A DNA stretch of 64,000 bases from Torreya grandis (GCA_037957365.1 JARHVA010004808.1:62001-126000); one strand, 5' to 3'; shown: positions 46,546 through 59,160, counted from the first letter of the stretch. Program-made: numbers and translations. Notes: generated by a model from the sequence alone, not told the origin.

Positions 46546-47428
46546 TGTAATGTCCCCATTTTGAAATTAAATAATATTATTACTAAAATAAAAAGTATTT
46601 TTAAATACTTAAAATAAAGTAATAATAGACTAAATTGCTTTTCACTTAAGTTGGGATCTTTTTAAGGGTCATGAGCTTATTTGGCCCTTAACTGATTTTA
46701 AAAGTAAATTATCCTTATGATCCACTAACTCTTCCTTCATAACTAAAATATGGATATATAAAAGGGATTTGTATTTCATTTGAGGGCATGTCTAATTTTG
46801 ATAACCAATCTCTTGAAGTCTAAGCACAGACAACTGGGCTTGTACTTGGAGGATGAAAACCCTCCAAGAGAGCTGAATTGAGGACGAAAACCCGAAATTC
46901 AGACCTAAGGCAGCTTCATCTAGGAGTTGCATTGAGCAAAATCAAGTTTGAAGAGTGTTTTCAACACCAAAAAGACACTTGCAGGTAAATGAACCATTTG
47001 AAGGAGTGGAGTGTGAGTTTGGAGGGCTGTTTAAGGGCAGCGAAGTCTCCCCAAGGACAACAAATACACTTATAAAGGCTGCGAACAGCTGGAAAGGATC
47101 AATGACCCATCTTGGGGTCTTGTTAAGGGTAGCTGTTGGTGTGGATCAGCCACATTAATTTTTCTGAATTTTATAATATTTTCCAGCTCAAACACTTCAT
47201 CAAAAACCAGGTTCTTGGTTGGTTTCTTTGGCAAATTTATTATTATATATTCTGCTATTTTTTGGAGAATTTAATATAATATTTGGAGCTAATTTCAAGG
47301 TTTACCTACTGCTGTATTTACAAAATCAGATTGCTAGGGTTTTGAAACAAATCTGGAAATTCATATTTGTTGATTGGTTTGATAGAATAATTTCTTGTTA
47401 ACCTAATATCCCTAAAAGGGACATTACA
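46546..47428 (+). repeat. 3' LTR of element D
   Basis: Starts TGTAATGTCCCC, ends GGGACATTACA. It keeps about 200 bases (47123-47330) missing from the 5' LTR. Confidence 0.88.
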
Positions 47429-48720
47429 ATTTGGACCGCAAAAACCCCTGCCATGTGTCAAATGATCATTTGGACCCATGCAACAGTGCAGAATCCGTGG
47501 TGTTACGGTGGTCACACCATGGATTTTATATAATAATTACAATGTCAACGTGTAACCAAGTTGTGGCGTCTTTCTGGACCCTAATGGCTTCCTCCCACAT
47601 GTTTCATGTCTTTCTCGATAAGGGTTAGTTAGCCTTTGCCTATAAGTAATCCCAAATCTTTCTTTGTCATTCATCTTTATATTCACTCAAAAAACCATTC
47701 AAAGCAGCATGCACATGATTTTGAATCCCAGACACCTCTGCACTCTTTCTCACTGACATCTGGTTCTTGGTTTCATTCAGATTATTTTATGTAAACGGAA
47801 ATCATGTTGAATTGGTTCTTGGTTTCGTTCAGCAAAGACCATTTGAGCAGTCTTGTGTACAACTTGAGGAAATAATGCAAGACCTGATTCATTTTATTTC
47901 GCACATGATTGGAAAACATAAAAGAAGTGAACGTGACAAGTTGCCAGCCATATAATTGGGTAGCAATGTTTTAATTGCCTTTTTAAGTTGTCGGTGTAAA
48001 GAGTGGGAGCCAAGGGGTGGGAAGAGGTTTATAATAGTGCGAGATGTCAATAGAAATTGTTGACTTTAAATTTGATATTTATTTGACTATTTTAAGGTAG
48101 TTTCAACTTTAAATTTAATGTTCATAGGGAAATTCTTTTTCTTCCTTGGACGAGAATTGGAGATTGAAAAATCATGATATCTTGGGCATATAGTAGAGTT
48201 TGGAGCCTATTATTTTTTTCAGGAAATATTTTTTTGAGACTGATGCAGTGGTGCAGCAAGATTGAAGTCGACTATCACAAGTTAGCAGGAGATTTGCAGA
48301 GAAGGAAATGGAGTCGTTAACCAATGCGGTATATGATAAATCCAAGATAATCTCTTGGTATATAAGAAATATCTGAAGAGTCCAACTTAAGAAATTATCT
48401 TTAAAACCAAGAAAATTATTTTTCTCAATAATCACAGGTGATTAACTAATCGTCTACTTAATTGGTGTTTTATCCTGTTAAACAATACATAATTACATGT
48501 AGTTAGCTTTTCGAATATCAGGTCTTTGTAGCACCTAAAATTTCTAAAGTTGGGACTCTTCAGTCATGGAAGAAATTTCTGAGAACTATACCTTTTCAGA
48601 ATAATTAATTATACTTAGTATCTTTCCTGTGCCGTGGAATCCACTAAACCTAATGTATGAATATTAATTACCTAAAAAATATGTGTATAGTTTCCTTGTT
48701 TCAAAGATTTGATTTGTCAA
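47429..48720 (+). other. Possible remnant of a host gene, weak
   Basis: A promoter-like TATATAA at 47527 and leader-like sequence follow element D. An open stretch after an acceptor-like TTCAG (about 47830) reads RPFEQSCVQLEEIMQDLIHF and ends GKHKRSERDKLPAI with TAA at 47953. It has a plausible exon composition, but I do not recognise it. A polar frame near 48280 (RRFAEKEMESLTNAVYDKSK) is similarly suggestive. Neither is confirmed by a second signal. Confidence 0.3.
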
Positions 48721-48723
48721 AGA

Positions 48724-48985
48724 AAATGCCAGCAGATAGGTGATTGCGGGCGCCATTTTTGCAAGCGGCAATGTTGTGATGGAGATTGTGACCCTTGCTC
48801 GTATAAATCTTGTTCCTAAAATTCCATTTTTTCTCTGGGAATTGTTCTTTTCCCTTTAGTAATTTCTCAATTTGATTTTTGTGCTTTTGTGAACATATGT
48901 CAAAATTGATAATAAATGTTTTTAGGTTTGTGGCAGGAAGCTTCAATTTAACAATAAAAAATATGGTGATTTGCTCTGCACCATT
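48724..48985 (+). pseudogene. Two exon-like pieces of an NFX1-type zinc-finger gene
   Basis: Piece A (48724-48801) reads CQQIGDCGRHFCKRQCCDGD followed by CDPC, the cysteine spacing of NFX1-type zinc fingers found in NF-X1-like transcriptional regulators. Piece B begins after TTTTTAG at 48926 and reads VCGRKLQFNNKKYGD and LLC, like the following finger (CGKKL...) with its inner cysteines replaced. The order and about 125-base gap fit two consecutive exons with a short intron. No good donor remains after piece A, and piece B has lost key cysteines, so it is a decayed copy. Neighbouring exons were not found. Confidence 0.5.
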
Positions 48986-49997
48986 TTACATGAACGACTT
49001 ACCTAGTTAAAATGCAAATCCAAAAACTTGTATTGGCACTACTATGAAGGTGATTGCATTTTTTTAAAAGAGTGTTATCTGGTGTTGTTGAAAACTAGCT
49101 ATGAGGTCTTTTTCGCCTTTAAATTGGAATTAGAACAAGGCTTGATAAACATGTAGGACTTACCGAACTTGTTCAGGTATCACATGTCCGGAGACATTAT
49201 ACTGATATCTTGAAAATATTGAGATCTCAGCCAACTCTTGAAAATGGTGAATTGAATATCCAGACTTGCTGAGAAGCCATGGTATCGTAATGCAGAGTTT
49301 TCAATAGAGCCATATGCTTAATTGCTAAAAATTTCAAACATGGCATTTTGATAAATCAACCTCTGCAAAAATTTGAAACAGGTCTGGAGGATTGTGGATT
49401 TAAACCATTACTGTTTGCAAATAATAGTACCATTCAAGTCTAAGTTGAATATCTTTGCTGTAACTGACTTAGTAATATCTTATTGGTTGGCAGTATAGAC
49501 TATTTTGTGAGCACATTTTCAAGCCTGTTATGTTTTTGCATAGATGGAGTGATGCCTTTGCTATGAAATTGTATCATTCCAAAGGGAAAGCATCTCTCGT
49601 AAAATGATTCTACTCAAGCCTGTTATGTTAGCTAAAGCTTCAAGTAAAATTAAGCGTGAATGGATTGATGCTAATTATCCTACTCATCTCTTGTAAGATC
49701 ACACATTTTTGTTGAGAAGCAAAAATCTTGGGTTAGAACTTAGAAATGCCCTGGTGCACAAGTATAGGCTCCCATGTCCGATCTAGTGCAATAGTAATTA
49801 TGAGTGTTTTTAGGTTATTGAACCATCATGCAAGCAAATTGGAAGATTTTAAGTAAATCTATATTCAAATAATAGTTTCAAAAGTAGCCATAAAGCTGGA
49901 AAAATGAAAATCGAATCCAAAAGACCTATTGATGGATCTGATCCCTGATTTGGGTGTTTGGAAGTTGGCATTGTGAAAGATCTTATATGCCAATATT
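48986..49997. other. No recognised feature
   Basis: Moderately AT-rich DNA without repeat partners in the window. It may be intron or 3' flank of the NFX1-type remnant. Confidence 0.4.
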
Positions 49998-50002
49998 GTG
50001 TG

Positions 50003-51105
50003 TGTAATCACTTAAAAGTGGTATTTGGATGCTAAGAATGTTGCTTGAGATAGTCTATTTCTAGCTTAGCCCTAGGCCTATCTCAACATTCTCAGATCCC
50101 AACTTAGTGTGCCCAACAGTTTGGCAGCTGGACATTATCGCCACACTAAGGACATTGCAGCCACATGGCGCTAGTGTCCCCAACTAGGCGTTAGTGTCCC
50201 TTGCCTCAACTCTTTGAATGGATACTTTTTCAAACGTGTGCCCCTCCTAAGGTTGGCCTAAGTATATTTTATTATCTGCACAAGCTATAGATCTCTATAT
50301 ATACAAGACTATTTGATTTCTATAGACTAGATGAAAAATAGATGCAAAAGTCTATCTAAATAAGAAACAAGTTGAGCAAAATTAAGGTATTTGATCTCTA
50401 TTCAGCTCTACTTCTATATACTACCATTTACAACTGCCCTAAATCCAGATTTCAAAGATTTCAAAGTTTAAGCACACTCAAGGCATTCAAGACCACTCTC
50501 ATTCTAGCATTCACTTGGACTTGCACCAAGCACTAGGTGGGAGAACTACATCGGGTTTGATCCCTCCTTAGAGTATTGGTATGTAGGGAACTCTCTTCAC
50601 AATAGAGTGTTGAGGATGTCCATCATAGTTTAATAACGAACACACATTTATTGCTCATACCGTACTTGAAGGAGGATTGGGGTTTGCACACTAAATCTGG
50701 GTTGTCAGGGACAATATAGAGTTACAAATTTCATGCGCGCAGGAATAGGACCCAGAAACACAGACGCATGGGCTCCAAGAAACTAGGAACTGTCCTGCAA
50801 AGAGAACACTAGCGCCACTTTGAGGACACTACAAAAATATGGCACTACTGTCCAGTGAACAATCATATCTTGGGTCTCGGTTGACGACACTCAACCTTAC
50901 TCAGAACCCAGATCATCTGCGACAGTTATTTTCTAGACAAGTCTCTATTTATATATATTTATTACTATTTTTAAAAAGTCAAAATAAGTCAAAATCATAA
51001 CAAATGAATAGTTAATTATTGCATATTTTTTAACCAAGTTAGACATCTCAGTGCTTTAATCTAACTTAGGTATTTACACTTGTAAAACCCTAAAAGGTTA
51101 AATCA
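50003..51105 (+). mobile_element. Solo LTR of the element E family
   Basis: Starts TGTAATCACTT and ends GGTTAAATCA, flanked by a perfect GTGTG duplication (49998-50002, 51106-51110). It is inverted relative to 55161-56370. It carries the CTACAT...ATGTAG stem-loop (50546-50586) and paired words such as GGCGCTAGTGTCC (50167, 50193). No internal region is attached. Confidence 0.88.
50296..50303 (+). promoter_or_regulatory. TATA box in the solo LTR
   Basis: TATATATA within ATCTCTATATATACAAG, about 290 bases into the LTR, a usual place for the LTR promoter. Confidence 0.45.
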
Positions 51106-51169
51106 GTGTGCAATTGCTTAGTTCTACATAACAGGACTTGAAGAAAAAATATAAGTTTCTTCCCAAATG

Positions 51170-51394
51170 CATAATTAACTATTCTAGCGAAGATATGGAC
51201 ACTGATACAGAAATTAACATACCATAATAGTAGAAAAAATGGTCTTCTTCATTAATCATTTCTATCATATTTTAACATGCTCATAATCAACTATTCTAGT
51301 GAAGATATGGACACTGATACAGAAATTAACATACCATAATAGTAGAAAATTGGTTTCTTCTTCATTAATCATTTCTATTATGTTTTAACATGCT
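51170..51394. repeat. Tandem duplication, ~112-bp unit
   Basis: The segments starting CATAATTAACTATTCTAG (51170) and CATAATCAACTATTCTAG (51282) match closely through ATTTTAACATGCTC. It lies about 60 bases beyond the solo LTR. Confidence 0.8.
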
Positions 51395-51399
51395 CAGGT

Positions 51400-54216
51400 C
51401 TGACTTACACATATATAGATCTCTGTGGAAGATCGTGTGTGTATGGAGAACTCAATGTATAGACCCTGAAGTACATATAGAGGAGGCACATACTAATACG
51501 TTAGTCAACCACAACGGTCCGCATATAACCAAGCAATAACGATTACAAGTCTTATCATTATTTTTATTCGTGATTGTGCATACCTAAAATCCTTTCTGTG
51601 TCTATCCCCTTCTTTCATTAGACCGATATCCTTGTTGACGACTATGGAGTGTTGGCAGTCCAGATGAGGGAGTAGGATAACATGACACCAAAAAACCAGA
51701 TGCTAAGGGAACTAACGGTGATGCTGGCTTGGGTTGGTGTGAAGTTGAAAAGGAAGGTGAATGCTCTGTTCTTGCCTGTAAACCATTCGAATCTCTTGAA
51801 TGCTCTGTTCTTTTTCATGCCTCAATTACCTTCTTAGTTCTCTTTTCTTCAGCATTCAATTTAGTTGCATAATCAGCTTGTACGTGCACAATCTTGGAAA
51901 CCAATACAGACTTTGGTTTTACCAAATCTTCATACTTCGTCAGAGTTTTGTGACATTTCTTAACTTTTGCTTGTTGCTTGGTGAGGTTCATTTCCAAGTC
52001 ATTGCACTGGATGTTCATCCATTGAAACTTACCTATGTTGCCTTTTCTGATTGGTCACCTGATCCTCTACTTTTTGTACTCGACTTTTTAAATTCTGAAG
52101 TCTTATCCTTCCCTTTCAGCTGTTTTAAAGTAAATTAATGGGCAACGTTAGCTGCAGTTCCTTCTTAGCAATCTCTCTGTTGTTTGAATCTGGTGTCCAT
52201 ATCATATAGATCCAAACTTATCACCAGCCTCCTTGTGCAATATTGCTGATAAATACCGACTTTTGGACTCAGTCTTTAACCATGTACAAGTTAATTTTTT
52301 TATTTCTTGCCCTCTATATGTGTCCGTCTTGCACATATTTTCCTGCTATTTTCCCCTCTATAATCTTCCACATTCATGTCCAACGTGTTTATTATTAGGT
52401 CAGTTGATTTTTTGAAATGCTTATCATGCTTTCTCCTTCGAACAACATAGACATCATTGATCACGTAATTAGTATTGGAGTACGTTTCGTCCATTGAACT
52501 GCATCTGTAACATCCAAGTGTTGCGCAATGCTAGCATGAAATTTTGATTATTTTCTGTGAAGGGACTTAAAACTTCCCTTTTCTTCCTTACCAAGAGCAT
52601 TGGTTACAACTGTTTGTCATAGTTGAGTAGTTTTAAATGGTTCCCCATATGTGAATAATCACGTTTAGTTTCTACAATGGCAGCCCAGGGGCAATGGGGA
52701 GTGGTGCATTGTAATGTATGTGAGTATGTATATTTTTAATTTTACCTTAAATTTGACGTCTATGTTTTTTGGAGAAGTCAATCGAAAAATCATAATATCT
52801 TGGCTATACTTAGAAATTTGGAGCCCTCTTTTTTTTGAGAGATTTTTTCAAGTTTGACATATTGGTGTAGTTAAATTGACATGATTTATCACAATCGGAT
52901 ATTTCTTAGGATTAAATAGTACAACATAGTTGTATTAAGCATGTAATTATTTGAGCATGTGTATATGTGAATTATTGTAACAGCTCACATAGAGATTAAG
53001 ATAGAAGACTGATTGTAGAGGAGACGAGGATTTCTTGGTAGAAGATAGGAATACATCATAAATAGTAAGATGCCATTTGTATATATATTTGATAATGATT
53101 CAATATAATTTACCATGGTATGAACAAATTTTGGTCATAGAAGTGGAATAAAAATAAGCAGCGCAGAGTCAAATGTAAATTCCATCTTTCTTAAAATATC
53201 TCCTTGGAGCTGTTATTGTTGTTGTTTTGATTAACTTGTTTTTTGTTTGGTGATTTTTTTGGGAGAAGAGTTGTTTATGTGAAGCATAGGATGTATGCAA
53301 CTTGTGATAAATAAATTTTCTATAAGATTGAGAGAAATAGTTTTAATAACATATATTAGCATGCTTAAAATTATAAGAAAAAATATTGATTTGTTGTCCC
53401 AATCTAAATAGCTTTTGAGAATATTGATGTGTTTTATTATTGAATTGGAAGGACAATAAGGCGCTTATAGTAGAGGCTGTTTTAAAGTGTAGTTTATCCA
53501 AGATATTTATTGAATCAAAAGTGATGTGGCTAATCCATCACCAAAGGAGTGTGCAAGAGGAAAGAAACATGTACACCAAGAAAAGAGAGCTCAAATAGGA
53601 AAAAAAAAGATGTTTTTTATAACAAGTTGATGCAAGGTCATTAAAATTGCAATATATTTCTTATTACTCAATCAAATTAAGTGATCTACAATGTTCTTGA
53701 AATATTGTTTAGAGGATAACAAAACCTAAAAACATTTAAAGGGATTTTACGAATTGAGAGAGCAGTTCTACACAAAAAAAATTGAAGTATATAGTGGCAT
53801 GATAGGTCTGTAAGCAAACAAGTGAAGTGTGGTAGCTTTTGAGTGTGTATCTGGGCAAGGAAATACCCCTGTAGAAGACATTTGAAGCTTGCAATCACGT
53901 CTGTTAAAGGAGGGCACAAACATCCAAGCAAGCAGCTTGAAGTGAAAGGACGTTGCGTCAAAGGAATACACAACAATGTGAAAGTGCCCCAAAATGCAAA
54001 GTGCATAATGTTTTCAGCTTAGGGTTTAAAATATAGAATTGTGGGTATAGGGAGCTTATTATTTAGTTTATTTAATTTTTTTTCTTAAATTAAATAGATT
54101 TATTTTGTACATGGGTACATTGTCGGTTGTACTTGACATTTTTTAAAGTATTTTTACTTGAGGGCGGGGTGTGCGGGTAGGGAATAGAGGTTTATGGAAA
54201 AACAAATGTAACATTG
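51400..54216. other. Weakly coding or non-coding region
   Basis: On the minus strand a polar, coiled-coil-like frame at 51815-52018 (LTKQQAKVKKCHKTLTKYED, later KIVHVQADYATKLNAEEKRT) and the frame at 52300-52494 could be gene fragments. Just upstream on the same strand a Lys/Ser-rich frame is followed by GTAAGT near 52035. I recognise no family. The rest is AT-rich and featureless. Confidence 0.3.
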
Positions 54217-55160
54217 GAATGTAATTAGTGCATATCATGGAGGGATCTATGGTCCACAAGACTATTGGGTTCAATATGGGTAATTGAGCTGAGTCCACAG
54301 GGCTTTGGAGGAATTATAGAAAGGATGTTAATCACAATCTCAAGTTGGTTGCTAACCCAAGATTAGTGTTTTAACCTTTTAGGGTTTTACTAGTGTAAAT
54401 CTTATGTTAGATTAAGGGGTTGAGTTATTTAAACCAGTGAAATAATATGTAATAAATAACCATTGATTTGTTATAGAATTTAACTTGCTTTGACTTTTTA
54501 AATATAGTAATAAATATGTGCAAATAGAGACTTATCTGGTAAACAATTGTTGTGCAAGATCCAAGTATTGAAAACTGGGTTATGGATAGGTCTGAGTGTC
54601 GTCTACAGGATCCCTAAGTCAGATCCCTCCTTAGACAGTAGCACCCAACTTGGTAATGCCATGTGGCTTTAGTGTCTTAAAAATGGTGCTAGTGTTCTCT
54701 GTGCGGGACTGTTTCTAAATTTTGGATGCACTTGTCCCTGTGTTTATGGGTTTTGTTCCTGGGCACATGAAGTCTAAAACTAAGTAAAATTGGAAAGAAA
54801 TTAGTGCATATCATGGAGGGATCTGTGGTCCACAAGACTATTGGGGTTCAATCTAGGTAAGTGAGTTGAGTCCATAGGTCTTTGGTGGAAACATAAGGAT
54901 GTTAATCAAAATCTCGAGTTTGTTGTTAACCCAAGATTGGTGTTTTAACCTTCTAGGGTTTTACTAGTGTAAATCCTATGTTAGATTAAAAGGCTCTAAA
55001 TCAGTGTAATAATATTCAATAAATAACCACTGATTTATTATAGATTTGACTTGCTTTGACTTTCTAAAAATAATAATAAATATGTGCAAATAGAGACTTA
55101 TTTGTAGACATAGAAAGGATGTTAATCATAATCTTGAGTTTGTTGCTAACTTAAGATTGG
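54217..55160 (-). repeat. Tandem fragments of LTR plus leader
   Basis: A leader segment (word TTAGTGCATATCATGGAGGG) and the end of the LTR (word TGTTTTAACCTT) alternate: leader 54217-54369, LTR part 54370-54782, leader 54783-54940, LTR part 54941-55101, leader end 55102-55160. The third, full LTR follows at 55161. The partial units are 5' truncated LTRs on the minus strand. Confidence 0.75.
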
Positions 55161-56370
55161 TGTTTTAACCTTTTAGGGTTTTACTAGTATAAATCTTATG
55201 TTAGATTAAAGGGTTGAGTCGTCTAAATTAGTAAAATAATACGCAATATATAACTACTGATTTGTTATAGAATTTGATTTGTTTTGACTTTCTAAAAATA
55301 GTAATAAATATGTGCAAATAGAGACTTATTTGGAAAACAACTATCGCAGAAGATCTGAGTATTGAAAATTGGGTTATGGATAGATTTTAGTGTCGTCTAT
55401 AGGATCCTTACGTCAGAGCCCTCCCTGGATAGTAGCATCCAACTTGGATAGTAATGCCATGTGGCTCTAGTGTCTTAAAAATGGTGCTAGTGTCCTCTGT
55501 TCATGACTGTTCTTAAATTATGGGTACACCTACCCCTGTGTTTCTAGGTTTTGTTCTTATGTGCATTAAGTCTAAAACCTTATTTTGTGTAGCAGTTGAT
55601 TTATGTTACAAACCCCAATCCTCTTTGTAAGTATGGCAAGGGTTAAAAATGTGTGTTCATTAGTAGGATAGGCTGGACATCTTCAACACCTTGTTATGAA
55701 GAGAGTTCCCTACATACCAATACTCCAAGGTGGTATCAAGCTCAATGTAGTTCTCCCACCTAGTGCTTAGTGCAATATGCTAGTGAATACCAGAATGATA
55801 GTGGTTTTGAATGTCTTGAGTGTGCTTGAGATTAAAAATCTTTGAAATCTAGGGTTAGGGTAGCTGTAGATGATAATATACAGAAGTAGGGTAGAATAGA
55901 GATTAATAACCTTGATTTTGCTCAACTTGTTTCTTGTTTGAATAGGGTTTTTGCATCATATTCCATCTAGTGGATATAGGTCTAAGAGACTTGTATTTAT
56001 AGTGTTTTGTAGCTTGTGCAAATAATAAAATGTCCTTTGGTCAACCATAGGAGGGTTACACGTTTGAAAATATATCCGTTCAAGAGAGTTAGGGCAAGAG
56101 ATAATAGTGCCATGTTGGGGACACTAGCGCCATGTGGCTCTAGTGTGCTTAATGTGGCACTAGTGTCCAACTGACAAGCTATTGGGCATGCAGGGTCAAA
56201 TTTGAGAATGTAGGTCTGAGATTGTGTTTGCGCTGACTAGGGACATCTATCAGTCACACAATTGTTAGAAAAGTGTGATAAAGGATCTCAAAAAGGTCTA
56301 GGGTTAAGCTAGGAATAGGTTATTTCAAGCAACACTCTTAGCATCCAAATACTTCTTTTAGGTGATTACA
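55161..56370 (-). repeat. 3' LTR of element E
   Basis: On the minus strand it starts TGTAATCACCTAAAAG and ends GGTTAAAACA. It matches 50003-51105 (inverted) and the partial LTR at 63592. It contains the stem-loop (55710-55750) and clustered CACTAGTG-type words near 56100-56170. Confidence 0.85.
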
Positions 56371-59160
56371 TTTGTCCCCCTTTATGCTAGAAATGCAACA
56401 AAGCAAAACAACTAGTATAATGGAAAAAGAAGTGTACCTGGACTTACTTAGAAAGTGAACCCTATGTAATTGAGTATCAGTATGTGAAGCTGGGTCTACG
56501 TATGTGAAACATGATCTAAAGCATGCCTTGCAATGAAACATGCATAAATCAATCCTTAAGAGGCATAAAAAATAAAATACTATGTTGAATAAAGTAATTG
56601 GGTAAAGTTGAGTAAAGAGATAAGAAAGAGGAAAGGAACAAATACACCTCATTGAGTACACGAACCAATGCATGAACCCAGTGATAACCTCTCTGTGTGT
56701 GTGCATGTATATTGTGATCAAATAGTTGAATAACTTAGACTGAGTTGATAGCTTGCTCCATCTTCATATGTGGGTAGCTCAAGAACTCAATCTGGGTTTG
56801 ACTCCATCATTGCCTATCCCTGCTTGGTGGATCATGAGCTATGAACAGCTTGGATTAGATTGGAAGTGTGTCTAACTTTCTCATGTGGGTGGCTCAAGAA
56901 CTCAAGTAGGCTATAAATCCATCATTACCCACCCGTGTATAGTAGATACATTTGAAACTAAACTACACAAAGTGCTAAAAATGTTTAATTGGATATATCT
57001 AACTGTGTATGTCAATGATGTAGCCACTTAGGGACATTAGGCGGCTATGGGCTATTTGAGAATGCCAACCACTGCAAATGGAGTAAGGCATGAAACTGGT
57101 GACAACCTGGAATATGATGCCAAGTGTATACAATGTATAGAATGACATGGACTTTGTCATTCCATCTAATCAACCTGTGTGTAACTGAGCATATGAAAAT
57201 AATGTGCCGCACACATGGCCCAATTTGATATCCGAGGAAATTGATTCTAGACTGAGTTGTAATAAATGTATCTATGTATCTAAATTGAATGTGAGGATGA
57301 TCATGTTGTGCATGATGCCCCCAATCTGAGTAACTAGTATAAATCTGAGCTGAAATGAGTGTAATTGGGCAAAATCTGAACATAACTATCAAATTTGTAG
57401 CTGTATCTATGTAAATTTGTGCTATATTTGGTGTACTATTTTGGCTAATCTCAACTATCCTAAAATTGGGGTTACTGGGCAGTAGCACCATGTAGTGGAC
57501 ATTAGTATCATGTAGAGATAGTAGCACCATGTGGTGCTAGTGTCCAAATTTGGGCACTAATTTCTATCTGGTTTGAAATATGAGACTTTGAATTGCTTTA
57601 TGAGTCATTTTTTTCTATCTTTCCTGTGTCTGATTTCTTAAAATGGAACCTGTGTACAAAAAATGATTTGTGAATAGCAATGTAGGACTCTGATCTTTGT
57701 GACAAACCCCTATGAATGCCCCCTCTTTTGAGGGTAGTTGTTGACCTGTGCAATAACTATCCTTGAAAGAAATAGCTCTACAAAATGTGTTAGTTAGAGC
57801 ATAAATGATAACTGTGTGATACTCTAATACAATGTGCAAACATAACATCAAAATGTAAGAGAATCTGAGCACAAGTATGTAGTGTAAGATGTATGTTGTA
57901 TCTAGCATCACACAAGGGTGTCAAGATAGATGTAATCAATGTGTATAACAATAGGTTTGAGTAGCTACCTAAGGGGATGGAACATGTCTATCATGGCACC
58001 CAAGTAAGAAGGGTAGATGCAAGATGTCCCTCATGACATCGAAAACTGGTGTGTGTAACAAGCAAAGACAAGTGTCATGGTGATGACACATACAATAAAG
58101 CATACATACAAAACACATGGGGCACACAAAATAGGCCAAGGGGACATAATACAAGGGACATGGGAACATGTCATTGAATATGAGAAAGGAATACATACAA
58201 GGATATGTTCAAATGTCCACATATGCAAAAAGGTAATCTGGCTGAGCCACATAGAAGGACATGTTCAAATGTTTGCATACACATTTAAGAAGGCACACAC
58301 TAGGGACATGAGGACATGTCCAAGGCATACATGAATAGAAGTTGCGCAGAGCCAAAGAACAATGGCATATTCAAATGCCCTCAAATAAAAGAAGCATAAG
58401 AAACTCAATCAAGTCTAAACTAGGAAAGTTAGAAGTGAAAGTATGTATGAGTGTAGTACAAATTTGTGTAAATGCTAGGATGTACGTATGCTGAGTCTCA
58501 ACTAGTGATAGTCGGTAAAAAATCCAAGCATAAGTAGTAATAATCAATATCAAGATATATCAATGCAAAAAATTTAATGTATAAAATGTAAGGATAGAAC
58601 ATGGTAATATAAGCTATGTATGAAATGCTCCCAAGTGGGCAGATGTATCAAATCAATAAACCTGGATCACTGTATATGCCCCTTGTGGGTAGATGATAGT
58701 AAGTCTAGATCAATGTAGTGGACATGAGTCCTATAGGTAATATGCAAGCACTTGACAAGAAGAAATGAAACATATATGTATGATAAAATTGATTATACTA
58801 AGATAGCTAGCATCTGTAGTGTCTGGAAAATATAAGAAATGTAAACATAGCAATGCATTCAATCTATAAATTTTGTGTTTCTAAGTAATATTTGAATATT
58901 TTTATGTTTTGACATGTTATATTGTTTTTGTATTTTATGGATATAAGCTATGTACAAGCACATAAAAATAAACTATGTATAAGAAGCAAGAAAGAAGAAA
59001 GTATGTACAAGAGGGTAGGAAGCATACTAATAGATGAGTCTCATGGGAGGCTCACTATCATCGTGACCTGTGTTAAATAAGGGAACTATGATCTTGCATG
59101 CTATGTGAAAAGGCAACTATGATCGTGCATGCTGTGTGAAAAGGTAATTGTGATCCCATA
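56371..59160. other. Long non-coding region of element E
   Basis: No polymerase motif on either strand; the longest frame (57045-57530 minus, 161 codons) has no family resemblance. It holds a duplication of about 116 bp (words GTGGGTAGCTCAAGAACTC near 56768 and GTGGGTGGCTCAAGAACTC near 56884), more of the GTGCTAGTGTCC-type motif (57482-57545) and GGACATGTTCAAATGT words (58200-58320). Confidence 0.55.
59085..59155. repeat. Short tandem repeat, ~30-bp unit
   Basis: Words CTATGATCTTGCATGCTATG, CTATGATCGTGCATGCTGTG and a third partial copy, each followed by TGAAAAGG. Confidence 0.6.

Larger units (their letters stand above)
42025..47428 (+). mobile_element. Element D: LTR element with gag and unknown ORFs, no pol
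   Basis: LTRs are about 42025-42730 and 46546-47428. The primer-binding site TGGTATTAGAGCC follows the 5' LTR and a purine-rich tract (GGGCGGGGACGAT) precedes the 3' LTR. The 3' LTR starts TGTAATGTCCCC; the start of the 5' LTR is degraded and no target duplication could be matched. The 3.8-kb interior holds gag followed by about 2.3 kb of long open frames in the sense direction that match no polymerase, protease or integrase. It is therefore non-autonomous as it stands. Confidence 0.82.

Noticed and set aside
51800..52138. 112-codon plus-strand frame
   Set aside because: The opposite strand has the more protein-like, coiled-coil composition, and neither has a known family.
54370..54400. TAGGGTTTTAC words resembling plant telomere repeat
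   Set aside because: Single occurrences at an LTR end (also at 55161 and 63592), not tandem TTTAGGG arrays.
57045..57530. 161-codon minus-strand frame in element E
   Set aside because: Hydrophobic, His/Tyr-rich, without any retroelement motif; in a region full of short repeats. Not supported as a gene.
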